Positions 26,692-33,835 of a DNA stretch of 64,000 nucleotides are shown in pieces. The DNA comes from DASXUX01 sp036504595. GTDB lineage: Bacteria; Planctomycetota; SZUA-567; H5-PLA8. A program made the position numbers and the translations under genes. The stretch is taken from contig DASXUX010000109.1 in assembly GCA_036504595.1 (NCBI GenBank), positions 62,001-126,000 on the forward strand, in the 5' to 3' direction. Each line of letters starts with the position of its first letter. Within the stretch, counting starts at the first letter, position 1. The notes below the pieces were generated by a model. It was not told where the DNA came from and did no database searches. It was given only the letters and a program-made list of their open reading frames with translations.

Positions 26692-27333
26692 TCACACCCG
26701 TTGTTGAACGGGAGCGGCCGCCGGAACAGGCGCAGGCGCTGCCGCCGGAGCGGGCGCGCTGGTGTGTTCCGCGCTGGTCTTGCTGCTCTTTTCCGCAGGC
26801 TTCTCGGGGGCTTTTTCGCCAGCGCCCTGCTTAGGCGCCAGGATCAAGCCGACGCGTTTGCCTTCACGGAATGGAGGGCGCTCGACCTTGGCGACGTCAG
26901 CCAGCACGACGACGACGCCTTTCAGAATCTGTTCGCCGAGGCTCTGGTGAGCGATCTCACGTCCTTTATAGATCATGGTGAATTGGACGCGATGACCTTC
27001 CGCAAGGAACTCTTTGGCGTGTTGCGTTTTGATTTCCAGATCGTGCTTGCCGATCTTGAAACTCAAGCGCACTTCCTTCAGGTCGTGCACGTGAGCCTTC
27101 TTGCGCGCCTTCTGTTCCTTCTTCTGCTCGTGGTAGATATGTTTGCCATAGTCCATGATCCGGCAAACGGGGGGTTCCGCCTTGGGCGCGACCTCGACGA
27201 GGTCCATTTCGTGTTCGGTGGCTTTCATACGGGCCTGATCGGCGAGCATGATGCCCAGTTGAGCCCCGTCCGGTCCGATGACTCGCACAGTCTTAGCCCG
27301 GATTTCAACATTGATACGCAGTCTTTCTGTAAT
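26692..27333 (-). CDS. infC: Translation initiation factor IF-3, AUU start
   Basis: IF-3 binds the 30S subunit, keeps subunits apart and checks the initiator tRNA. Typical blocks are RVIGPDGAQLGIMLADQARM, DLVEVAPKAEPPVCRIMDYG, KEVRLSFKIGKHDLEIK and KVERPPFREGKRVGLIL. The start is read as ATT at 27333: an AAGGAGGA site lies seven nt upstream, and no in-frame ATG or GTG with a good site lies near the conserved N-terminus (TERLRINVEIR). An AUU start is used by IF-3 in other bacteria for self-repression. The protein would be 213 residues; about 45 at the C-terminus (from GAGEKAPEKPAEK) form a Pro/Ala-rich tail absent from most IF-3. rpmI and rplT are not next to it. Confidence 0.95.
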   Translation of the reverse strand: MTERLRINVEIRAKTVRVIGPDGAQLGIMLADQARMKATEHEMDLVEVAPKAEPPVCRIMDYGKHIYHEQKKEQKARKKAHVHDLKEVRLSFKIGKHDLEIKTQHAKEFLAEGHRVQFTMIYKGREIAHQSLGEQILKGVVVVLADVAKVERPPFREGKRVGLILAPKQGAGEKAPEKPAEKSSKTSAEHTSAPAPAAAPAPVPAAAPVQQRV

Positions 27334-27340
27334 GGCCTGT

Positions 27341-27348
27341 TCCTCCTT
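27341..27348 (-). promoter_or_regulatory. Strong Shine-Dalgarno site of infC
   Basis: On the minus strand the sequence AAGGAGGA lies seven nt before the ATT codon at 27333. This spacing is what identifies ATT as the start; an ATG 75 nt upstream (27408) has no comparable site and would add 25 residues that IF-3 lacks. Confidence 0.85.
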
Positions 27349-27680
27349 CGTCCTTGGGTTGGTCGGTGCGCAGGTCTCCAGCCTGCCGCAGCCGAAAGCG
27401 GGTGCCATGCCCGCGTTCCTCCGTCAGCGGGAACACCCCGCGACGGCGAAATTCGTTATTTTCGACTCAATTGCTCGCGTGTCCAAAAGCGCACACGTGC
27501 AGTCTTCCTTATACTCGCTCAGCCACCTGAAGGCCACGTCTGAAAAAAATTGCACATGTGCACAACTGCTTGAAACAGAAACCGTTCTGTTAGTGTATGC
27601 CGCGCACATAAAAGTATGACACTTTTTTTATATAAAAGCTGCGCGGATTTACTGCGCTCCCGCAGCTCGCAGCGGTTTCC
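27349..27680. other. infC upstream region with a 12-bp palindrome
   Basis: About 330 nt without a gene precede infC. A perfect 12-bp palindrome (TGCACATGTGCA, 27551-27562) follows an A-run and could be an operator. An A/T-rich tract with a weak AAAAGT/ACTTTT hairpin lies at 27608-27635, just past the orphan hicB stop. I see no L20-type leader structure by eye. Confidence 0.4.
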
Positions 27681-27971
27681 TCATGCAGCCAGAAGGACAA
27701 ACAGTTTCTCCAAAAGGGCTCCGGGTGGAGGCGAAGCGCGCCTACGTCCAAACTGGTGCGGTGCTTCCTCCAGCATGAGTTCCACCACCGCATAAAGGTT
27801 CTCGCGCGCTTCGTCGAAGGTCTCCCCCTGCGAATACACGCTGAGCGCCTCAAGAATCTCCGCCGTGTAGCCACCTTCTTGGGCGGGAACATACGCGGCG
27901 GTCAGTGGCAGAGCGCGATGCTTTGGGCGCTTGGCGCTCGCTGTATGACGTCGCTGTGTCGATGTGCTCAT
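27681..27971 (-). CDS. HicB-family antitoxin-like protein, orphan
   Basis: This 96-residue protein has the partial RNase-H fold signature of HicB: YVPAQEGGYTAEILEALSVY then GETFDEARENLYAVVELMLE. The N-terminus is basic (RRHTASAKRPKHRAL). No hicA reading frame flanks it, so it may be a solitary regulator or the remains of a pair. The ATG at 27971 is used because the GTG upstream has no clear site. It lies between thrS and infC. Confidence 0.8.
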   Translation of the reverse strand: MSTSTQRRHTASAKRPKHRALPLTAAYVPAQEGGYTAEILEALSVYSQGETFDEARENLYAVVELMLEEAPHQFGRRRASPPPGALLEKLFVLLAA

Positions 27972-27982
27972 GCTTATCACTC

Positions 27983-28013
27983 TACCAGTCACCACTCACC
28001 ATTCTACCACTTA
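27983..28013. repeat. Heptamer repeat at the end of thrS
   Basis: Units ACCAGTC, ACCACTC, ACCATTC and ACCACTT run up to and include the thrS stop codon region. It is a single arm without a facing copy. Confidence 0.55.
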
Positions 28014-30020
28014 CTTGCGTCCCGCGACCTCCGCCTTCGCCTTAGCGATGAACTCCGCCACCGGCATCGTCCCCAGATCCTTGCGGCCCCGTCCGCGCAC
28101 GGCCACCGTTCCGGCTGCGGCCTCGCGATCGCCGATCACCAGCAGGTACGGAATCTTCGCTTCTTCCGAATCCTTGACCTTCTGTTTCAGATTCCCTGAC
28201 GCGCTGATGTCTTCGTCCACGCGGAATCCTTCAGTGCGGAACTGCGCGGCCACGTTGCGAGCGGCTTCCATGCTCGATTCGGTGATGTTCGCCACGCGCA
28301 TCTGCACCGGTGATAGCCACAGCGGGAACGCGCCGGCGAAGTGTTCGATCAGAATGCCCACGAAGCGCTCGAAGCTGCCGAACGGCGCGCGGTGGATCAT
28401 CACCGGCCGGTGGCGGCTGTTGTCGGAACCGATGTATTCCAGCTTGAAGCGCTCCGGCAAGTTGTAATCGAGCTGCACCGTTCCAAGCTGCCACTCGCGG
28501 CCGATGCAGTCCTTCACCATGAAGTCCAGCTTGGGTCCGTAGAAGGCGGCTTCGCCCGGAACCACTTCGTGCGGCAGGTTCATATCCTTGGCGACGCGTT
28601 TGAGCGTCTCTTCGGCCTTGGACCAGTTCGCCGGATCGCCGGTGTACTTGTCGCTCTTCGGGTCGCGCAAGCTGACCTGCACGCGGTATTCGCTCAGCCC
28701 TAGAGCGGTGAAAATGCTCTGCACAAGTTGCACGGTGCTCTGGAATTCCTGCTCGACCTGTTCCGGCGTGCAGAAAAGGTGCGCGTCGTCCTGGGTCAGC
28801 CCGCGCACGCGCGTCATGCCGTTGAGTTCGCCCGACTGTTCGTAGCGGTAGACGGTTCCGAACTCCGCCAGCCGCACCGGCAGATCGCGGTAGCTGTGCG
28901 GTTCAGCCGCGTAGATTTGGATGTGATGCGGGCAGTTCATGGGCTTGAGCAGATACTCTTCGCGCTCGCCCTCCGGCCCCTCGCCCTTGATCGTCGGGTA
29001 CTGGCTGTCCTTATAGTACGGGAAGTGCCCGGACATCTTGTAGAGCTCAATGCTGCCGATGTGCGGCGTGAAGACCGGCGCGTAGCCGCGCTTGAACAAC
29101 TCGCCCTGCATCAGGTTCTGCAACTCGGTGCGAATGATCGCGCCCTTGGGCATCCACAAAATCAAACCTTGGCCGACGAGCGGGCTCATGGTGAAGAGGC
29201 CCATCTGCTTGCCGATGGTGCGATGGTCGCGGCGCTTGGCTTCTTCGATGCGCGCGAAGTGCTGCTCAAGTTCTTCCTTCGAATAAAACGCCGTGCCGTA
29301 GATGCGCTGAAGCTGCTTTTGGCTTTCGTCGCCGCGGAAATACGCGCCGGCCACTGCAGTCAGCTTGAAGGCCGTAATGCGCCCGGTGCTGGGCAGATGC
29401 GGACCCATGCACAGGTCTTCGAAGTAGGTAGCGCCGGCCTCCGTGCCGGCCGTCTTCGGGGCGACGGGCCCTGTCACATAGAACGACAGGTTGCCGCCCT
29501 TGGCGTGCTGAGCGTTATCCAGCTTGTACGGATTGCCCTCGGCTTCGAGCTTCTTCAGGCCTTCGTCGAAGGACATCTCGTAGCGAGTCAGCGGCTTGTT
29601 CTCGGCGATGATCTTCGCCATCTCCGCTTCGATCTTGGGAAACTCGTCCAAGGAAATCTTGTGATCCAGGTCGATGTCGCCATAGAAGCCGTCGTCCACC
29701 GGCGGGCCGTAGGCGAGCTTCGTCTGCGGCCAAAGCCGGCAGATGGCTTCGGTCATGACGTGTTCGGCCGTGTGCCGGATGAGCCACAGCGCGTCCGGGT
29801 TCACCTTGCCATCGCGGCTCTTGGGCGTGATCACCGCAAAGGTGCCGCACTGGTTGATCGGCCGGCTGAGGTCCATCATCTCGCCGTTGACCTTCACGCC
29901 GACCGCATCCGCCGCCAACCGCTTGCCGATCGACGCCGCGACCTGCAGCCCCGTGGTTCCGGCGGCGAACTCGTGCTTGGAGCCGTCCGGGTAGATCAGT
30001 TCGATTTTCTGGTCAGACAT
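28011..30020 (-). CDS. thrS: Threonyl-tRNA synthetase
   Basis: ThrRS charges tRNA-Thr. The 669-residue protein has the TGS domain (residues 1-60), the second additional (editing) domain with HTAEHVM at 83-89 in place of the usual HSxAHLL, the catalytic core with PMNCPHHIQIY and YRYEQSGELNGMTRVRGLTQ, and the anticodon-binding C-terminus (YLLVIGDREAAAGTVAVRGR). Between FYVTGPV and DLCMGPHLPSTG there is an extra segment (APKTAGTEAGATYFE, residues about 186-201). It is encoded by a GTAGCGCCGGC-type repeat (29428-29452) also found inside gatB. An AAGGA site precedes the ATG. Confidence 0.97.
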   Translation of the reverse strand: MSDQKIELIYPDGSKHEFAAGTTGLQVAASIGKRLAADAVGVKVNGEMMDLSRPINQCGTFAVITPKSRDGKVNPDALWLIRHTAEHVMTEAICRLWPQTKLAYGPPVDDGFYGDIDLDHKISLDEFPKIEAEMAKIIAENKPLTRYEMSFDEGLKKLEAEGNPYKLDNAQHAKGGNLSFYVTGPVAPKTAGTEAGATYFEDLCMGPHLPSTGRITAFKLTAVAGAYFRGDESQKQLQRIYGTAFYSKEELEQHFARIEEAKRRDHRTIGKQMGLFTMSPLVGQGLILWMPKGAIIRTELQNLMQGELFKRGYAPVFTPHIGSIELYKMSGHFPYYKDSQYPTIKGEGPEGEREEYLLKPMNCPHHIQIYAAEPHSYRDLPVRLAEFGTVYRYEQSGELNGMTRVRGLTQDDAHLFCTPEQVEQEFQSTVQLVQSIFTALGLSEYRVQVSLRDPKSDKYTGDPANWSKAEETLKRVAKDMNLPHEVVPGEAAFYGPKLDFMVKDCIGREWQLGTVQLDYNLPERFKLEYIGSDNSRHRPVMIHRAPFGSFERFVGILIEHFAGAFPLWLSPVQMRVANITESSMEAARNVAAQFRTEGFRVDEDISASGNLKQKVKDSEEAKIPYLLVIGDREAAAGTVAVRGRGRKDLGTMPVAEFIAKAKAEVAGRK
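29428..29452. repeat. GC-rich repeat inside thrS (shared with gatB)
   Basis: A 25-nt stretch starting GTAGCGCCGGCCTCCG lies in frame in thrS. It matches 49833-49857 inside gatB in 23 of 25 positions by eye. It encodes Ala/Gly/Thr-rich residues 190-198. Confidence 0.75.
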
Positions 30021-30401
30021 GGTTTTTCCTTAAAATGATGAATGCTGAATGAAACAAATGATGAATGAGGAATGATGAATGCGGAATTAGGTTTATGGCA
30101 TTGCCTCCCACGGCGTCGCAGCCATATTCATCATTCCGCATTCATCATTCATCATTCAGGAGAGCGTCGCGTGCTCCGCCCGGTCGGTGAGACCGGGCTA
30201 CGCGAACCTTTCAGCGGTGGAAACTTCATAAGCATCAATGCCGAGCACCTCAAAAACTCACATAATGAGTATATCTCAGGACTGATAATTCGCAACCGAG
30301 GAGCGAGCGTGGAATTCCGGGGAGCGCAGTTACGCGCTGCCGAGTGGGCGAGAGAAGGCCGTTCAGAATGGACGGCTCTTTCCACGATTTTCCAAACACT
30401 A
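30021..30401. repeat. thrS upstream spacer with a heptamer inverted repeat
   Basis: No gene is seen in these 381 nt. The left arm (30033-30087) consists of AATGATG-type heptamers (AATGATG, AATGCTG, AATGAGG, AATGATG, AATGCGG). The right arm (30125-30159) carries the complementary ATTCATC units. A further perfect 8-bp stem (GCCCGGTC/GACCGGGC) lies at 30178-30198. The thrS promoter must be in or near this region; I see no T-box motif. Confidence 0.75.
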
Positions 30402-31445
30402 TCACTGCTCAATGCGAGTCCATAGGGCGGCTATTCGGCTTGGGTTGTTGTTCTTGACGGACATCAACCACCAGTTGAGACGATGCGCAGCCAGTCCCAA
30501 AGATGCCAAACGCCGTTCGACTAAGCGATCACCAGTTTTGACACATCTGTGGATGTGACGAGCTGGGCTGAATGCTGCTTGCCGGCAGTGCTGTAAGTGC
30601 CCAACGACAATCTGCCGCTTCTTGGCAACCCCTCTAATCGAATCCGCACTGACTACGCGGGCCGCGCGAACATACGACTCCGCCTTGAGGCGTGCGCGTT
30701 CTCGGTACTCCTTGTTCACCCGCACGCCCATCCCAGTGTTCACGACTAGTCCGTGCACAAGCTGTTCGCGAGAGTGCGGTTGATAACCGTTCTTCTTGAC
30801 TTTCTTCTTGTTAACTTCCAAACCGTGTGCAGCGATCACACTCTCAAGGAGACTAGCCGCGTATGCGTTTTGCTGCGGATCATTTCCGGAGAGAATCATA
30901 TCGTCGTACGTGCGGCTGTACGACAGCCCAAGCCGGCCTGCGATTGACGCGATCTCCTGGTCGGCATCCTGCAAAAGGAGGTTCAACGCGTCTGCACTAA
31001 TGGGCGATCCCTGAGGCACGCGGCCGCGCACCGTCATCAAGTGCGCCAACAATTCAGCAACAGCCTTTGCAAAGCCCATGTTGCTCAAGTAGGCACAGAG
31101 GTTCTCGGTGCAGATCGAAGGATAACAATTACTGACGTCACGCGTTACAACGAACCTCTTGCGCAAGTGACATCTCGCACTTGAGAAGCAGGAACGTCCG
31201 ATGGCACCGCCGTGTACAGCGGGGTGTGGTCTGAATCGCCTTTGAAGGAACCTGTGCAAACGGCGCAGTAGCTTCTTGGGACGGGGGTAGAGTGCGTCAA
31301 TCTCGCGCCACTTACCTTTTATGAGCCTCTTGCGCGGGGGCTTAAAGTGGGATTCCATCGTCGCAGCGAACGAAAGGAGTTCCTCGACGGAGCCCAACCC
31401 CATCCCGCTGCTGAGCTCATTCAGGGTTAGATCCTTTGGCTTCAC
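30402..31445 (-). CDS. Retron-like reverse transcriptase
   Basis: This 347-residue protein is a compact reverse transcriptase. The finger/palm motifs are VHGGAIGRSC (78-87), VVTRDVSNCYPSI with the first catalytic Asp (103), VPQGSPISADALNLL (143-157), SRTYDDMILS with the catalytic Asp pair (181-182), GLEVNKKKVKK (208-218) and LVHGLVVN (229-236). Retron RTs carry NAxxH before motif 2 and VTG after motif 5. Here the corresponding residues are SARCH (89-93) and VHG (230-232), and YADD reads TYDD. The start is GTG at 31445, overlapping the XRE gene by 29 nt. The C-terminal thumb is basic. I place it near retrons, but the type is unassigned. Confidence 0.88.
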   Translation of the reverse strand: MKPKDLTLNELSSGMGLGSVEELLSFAATMESHFKPPRKRLIKGKWREIDALYPRPKKLLRRLHRFLQRRFRPHPAVHGGAIGRSCFSSARCHLRKRFVVTRDVSNCYPSICTENLCAYLSNMGFAKAVAELLAHLMTVRGRVPQGSPISADALNLLLQDADQEIASIAGRLGLSYSRTYDDMILSGNDPQQNAYAASLLESVIAAHGLEVNKKKVKKNGYQPHSREQLVHGLVVNTGMGVRVNKEYRERARLKAESYVRAARVVSADSIRGVAKKRQIVVGHLQHCRQAAFSPARHIHRCVKTGDRLVERRLASLGLAAHRLNWWLMSVKNNNPSRIAALWTRIEQ

Positions 31446-31767
31446 CCGTCCGCTTCCCCCCCATTTGGCAACGTAGCAGGTTTTCCATCTCCATCATTTT
31501 CCGAATGGATTCGGCTAAATCTGTTACGCGCGAATCTGTGGCACTGAGCTTTGTTGAATCATCCATAGCCAAGATAACGAGAGTCTCTGACGGGACGTTA
31601 AGCGCAGCGGCTACACGACGAAGTACAGAAAGCGAAGGCTGTCGCGCCCCGCTTTCGAGTAGACTGAGCATCGGTCGGCTGATCCCCGCTGCGTGCGCGA
31701 GATCACCCGAACTTAGGTCCATTGTCTGCCGCAAGAGTTTCACCGTCCGGCCGAACTCAACCATCAT
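31417..31767 (-). CDS. XRE-family helix-turn-helix regulator
   Basis: This 116-residue protein has an XRE HTH at about residues 9-60 (LLRQTMDLSSGDLAHAAGIS, RPMLSLLESGARQPSLSVLR). A helical, charged C-terminal tail follows (LAESIRKMMEMENLLRCQMG), possibly for oligomerisation or partner contact. It is the middle gene of the reverse-transcriptase operon and overlaps the RT start by 29 nt, so the two are translationally linked. HTH proteins accompany several known retrons; here it may control the operon or act as the effector's partner. Confidence 0.88.
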   Translation of the reverse strand: MMVEFGRTVKLLRQTMDLSSGDLAHAAGISRPMLSLLESGARQPSLSVLRRVAAALNVPSETLVILAMDDSTKLSATDSRVTDLAESIRKMMEMENLLRCQMGGKRTGEAKGSNPE

Positions 31768-31809
31768 TCGTCAAACTCCCGTAATGTCGATCTTTGAGGC
31801 TACGCGTTC

Positions 31810-32106
31810 TCACTCCGCGTTCTGTTTCCGAGTGCTAAGGATTGCAGTCAACTCTGTCCGGGTTAAGTCGATCAAACGTTCGACCTTTCCCGCGAGCCCC
31901 CTGGCCTCCACCGCCGTCGCATTCTTTCCTCTTCTCGCCAACCTCTCGATCAGAGCAAGATTCCGCGAAGCGTCACCCTTCGGTACCGAATCGTCCCCGT
32001 TCGAGAGAAGTCGCTGAACCCGGATTGCCCATTCTTCGGCAAACCTCAGATACTCCCTCGGCGTTGGACAGCCCGGCTGCCGTCTGTACTTATACTTCCA
32101 CTTCAT
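31810..32106 (-). CDS. 98-residue basic helical protein of the RT operon
   Basis: This small protein has a basic N-terminus (MKWKYKYRRQPG) and predicted helices (PREYLRFAEEWAIRVQRLLS, NLALIERLARRGKNATAVEA, RLIDLTRTELTAIL). No known domain is recognised. It starts 12 nt after a GGAGGG site and ends 42 nt before the XRE gene on the same strand, so it is the first gene of the three-gene operon. A toxin, nucleic-acid-binding or accessory role is possible but not shown by the sequence. Confidence 0.7.
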   Translation of the reverse strand: MKWKYKYRRQPGCPTPREYLRFAEEWAIRVQRLLSNGDDSVPKGDASRNLALIERLARRGKNATAVEARGLAGKVERLIDLTRTELTAILSTRKQNAE

Positions 32107-32320
32107 GTGCGTCCCTCCATGTGAGTTTTCGAGAGGCAGATTGCCTCTCGTTCGGTCCGTACAATATGAGCCACGTGGCTCACAGCCTCGGATCGTGTCC
32201 TGGTACGTGTCTCAGATCCATCTGGAACACAAACAGGACCACGGGAAGGTGCGAAGACGATGAGCTGTTCTTCGCTGCGGAGGGCACTTCACGACAGCCG
32301 GTAAGTTTTCAAAGAGCGAA
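32107..32320 (-). ncRNA. Structured leader of the RT operon, candidate msr/msd RNA
   Basis: On the minus strand, between a possible promoter and the first ORF, at least four hairpins can be drawn by eye. In transcript order they are a 7-bp stem (GCGAAGA/TCTTCGC, 32251-32275); a long 50-nt hairpin (32194-32243) with a 10-bp top stem broken by one mismatch and a 9-bp lower stem with one bulge; the perfect 16-bp palindrome TGAGCCACGTGGCTCA (32167-32182); and a 9-bp stem with a 3-nt loop (CGAGAGGCA/TGCCTCTCG, 32130-32150). Retrons carry a folded msr/msd RNA upstream of the RT gene. I could not identify the branching guanosine or the a1/a2 arms, so this is a candidate only. Confidence 0.4.
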
Positions 32321-32345
32321 GGGAGGTTATCGCGTTTATCGAAGT

Positions 32346-32351
32346 TGTCAA
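32346..32351 (-). promoter_or_regulatory. Possible -35 box (TTGACA) of the RT operon
   Basis: A consensus TTGACA on the minus strand lies about 25-30 nt upstream of the structured leader. The best -10 in range (TAACCT, 16-nt spacer) is poor, so the promoter call is weak. Confidence 0.35.
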
Positions 32352-32493
32352 TATGTAATTGTAAAAAAATTTACTCGCATATATAGATGAGTCGCTTGGG
32401 GCACACGCAAGCTGTTGTGTTCAGTGACGCAATAAACTCGTGGACAGAGCACCCATCTCCGGCTTTTCCGGCCTCTGGCTGCCTGACTCCCTT

Positions 32494-32676
32494 CTACTGT
32501 TCGATTCCCAGTTGCTTCAGAATTCCGTGCGCGGTGTGTTCGTTGATTTCTTTGTGCCGGGGAACCACTGAGCGGCGGCCATTTGCTGGATTGTGGACAA
32601 TCGTGTGCTTGCCGGTGTCTCGAACGATTTGACAGCCGTGATCGTGAATCAGCCGCATCAGGTCTGCACGCTTCAA
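32494..32676 (-). CDS. hicA: HicA-family mRNA interferase toxin
   Basis: This 60-residue protein matches HicA, a small double-stranded-RNA-binding-fold nuclease that cuts mRNA. The start (KRADLMRLIHDHGCQIVRDT) and the catalytic-histidine block GKHTIVHNP are typical, as is the ending HTAHGILKQLGI. Its antitoxin gene lies 18 nt upstream, so the order is hicB then hicA, the reverse of the common arrangement. Toxicity cannot be judged from sequence. Confidence 0.9.
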   Translation of the reverse strand: MKRADLMRLIHDHGCQIVRDTGKHTIVHNPANGRRSVVPRHKEINEHTAHGILKQLGIEQ

Positions 32677-32694
32677 TGCGGCCCCCTCTATCGC

Positions 32695-32886
32695 TCAGGA
32701 ATCCTCTTCCTCTTCCGCGGCTTGCAACTCGTTGAAGGCGTCGCGCACCATGTCCAACGCTTCCTCAATCGTTCGGCCTTGCGTTTGGATTTCCGGAACC
32801 TCATCGACTGTTGCGGCATACCAGCCGTCAACTTGCCGAAGATGAATCGTCAGTTCTTGTTTATCGGGTTTTATCGCAGTCGCCAT
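32695..32886 (-). CDS. hicB: HicB-family antitoxin
   Basis: This 63-residue protein has the HicB core: LTIHLRQVDGWYAATVDEVP, IQTQGRTIEEALDMVRDAFN, then an acidic tail (EEEEDS). It lacks the C-terminal DNA-binding domain found in longer HicB proteins, so autoregulation would need another protein. The ATG at 32886 fits the family; an upstream start would add 28 unrelated residues. It forms a toxin-antitoxin pair with the hicA gene 18 nt downstream. Confidence 0.88.
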   Translation of the reverse strand: MATAIKPDKQELTIHLRQVDGWYAATVDEVPEIQTQGRTIEEALDMVRDAFNELQAAEEEEDS

Positions 32887-33068
32887 GGTTTGGAACCTCT
32901 GGCCATATTTAACGTCATCCACGTCAAAAAATCCATGCCTTTCCACTGACGGTCGCCCGGACTCGTGCACCGAAACTCCACCATGTCCACAAATCCGTCT
33001 CCGGGGTTGGGATTGAAGCAGAAGAGAGCGAATATCGTGGCCAGAGCACGCCTCCCAGGAGGATTGCG

Positions 33069-33755
33069 TTACTTTGCCATGCCGTAATTCACGAGCTTGA
33101 GATCGCCGTCACGAAGTAGACCGACGCCCGGGGCGTAGTACTTCTGGCCGCTTTCCTTCGCGTTCAGAGCCGAGGTCTCCTTTACCTTCAGGCATTTCTG
33201 GAACTTGCCCGCCGGGACTTTGACCCCCTCCGTGATGCTCTTGATTTCCGCGCGATCCATCGCGACCCCGGGTGCGACCTCCATTATGTAGCGGTCGCCG
33301 ACCTTCGGTTCGCCGGGAACCGCCAGACCGTACTTGGCGCCGTTTGTTCCGGCTACCCAGCTACCCTCGTGATTGAGGACTTTGCCGTCCTTGTACATGT
33401 CCACGTCTTCGCCGAAGTAGTAAACGTCTTTGGTTGTCTTATCCATCGCGAAGTAGTTCCGCGAGACCTCCACCAGCTTGCCGTCGGCAGTCTCGCGCTC
33501 CTCGACCACGCGGGTCTCAACGTTCCCGATTTTCTTCGTGTCATTGGTCACAGTGACGACCAATTCGGTCTTTTTACCGTCGTCTTCGCCGGCGAAGACA
33601 AGCTGATAACCGGGATCGAGAATGAAGTACGTGCTCTTCCCGCTCGAGACGAGATCCTGCTCATTCACGGCGAAAGCATCTCGCCATGTCTTCTCCTCCG
33701 CACAAGCGACACACACCACACCTAGCAGTAGCACACAACTCAACAATTTGCTCAT
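33069..33755 (-). CDS. Exported protein, function unknown
   Basis: This 228-residue protein has a signal peptide (MSKLLSCVLLLGVVCVACAE) followed by a beta-rich region (LVVTVTNDTKKIGNVETRVV, YYFGEDVDMYKDGKVLNHEG, GVKVPAGKFQKCLKVKETSA, YYAPGVGLLRDGDLKLVNYG). The repeating strands recall beta-barrel or lipocalin-type exported proteins, including those ending in a -YAPGVGLV- style block. A GGAGGAGG site precedes the ATG at 33755. No family is named with confidence. Confidence 0.75.
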   Translation of the reverse strand: MSKLLSCVLLLGVVCVACAEEKTWRDAFAVNEQDLVSSGKSTYFILDPGYQLVFAGEDDGKKTELVVTVTNDTKKIGNVETRVVEERETADGKLVEVSRNYFAMDKTTKDVYYFGEDVDMYKDGKVLNHEGSWVAGTNGAKYGLAVPGEPKVGDRYIMEVAPGVAMDRAEIKSITEGVKVPAGKFQKCLKVKETSALNAKESGQKYYAPGVGLLRDGDLKLVNYGMAK

Positions 33756-33835
33756 GGCCTCCTCCAGTCGGTTATCGCGCAACGTTCAGGGCTGTACGTT
33801 TCCATACCCGATTAAGCGCAGCATTAAACCAGAGC

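Noticed and set aside
32493..32512. tRNA-like text (GTTCGATTCCC)
   Set aside because: No acceptor, D or anticodon stems can be formed around it; it is the end of the hicA gene read on the other strand.
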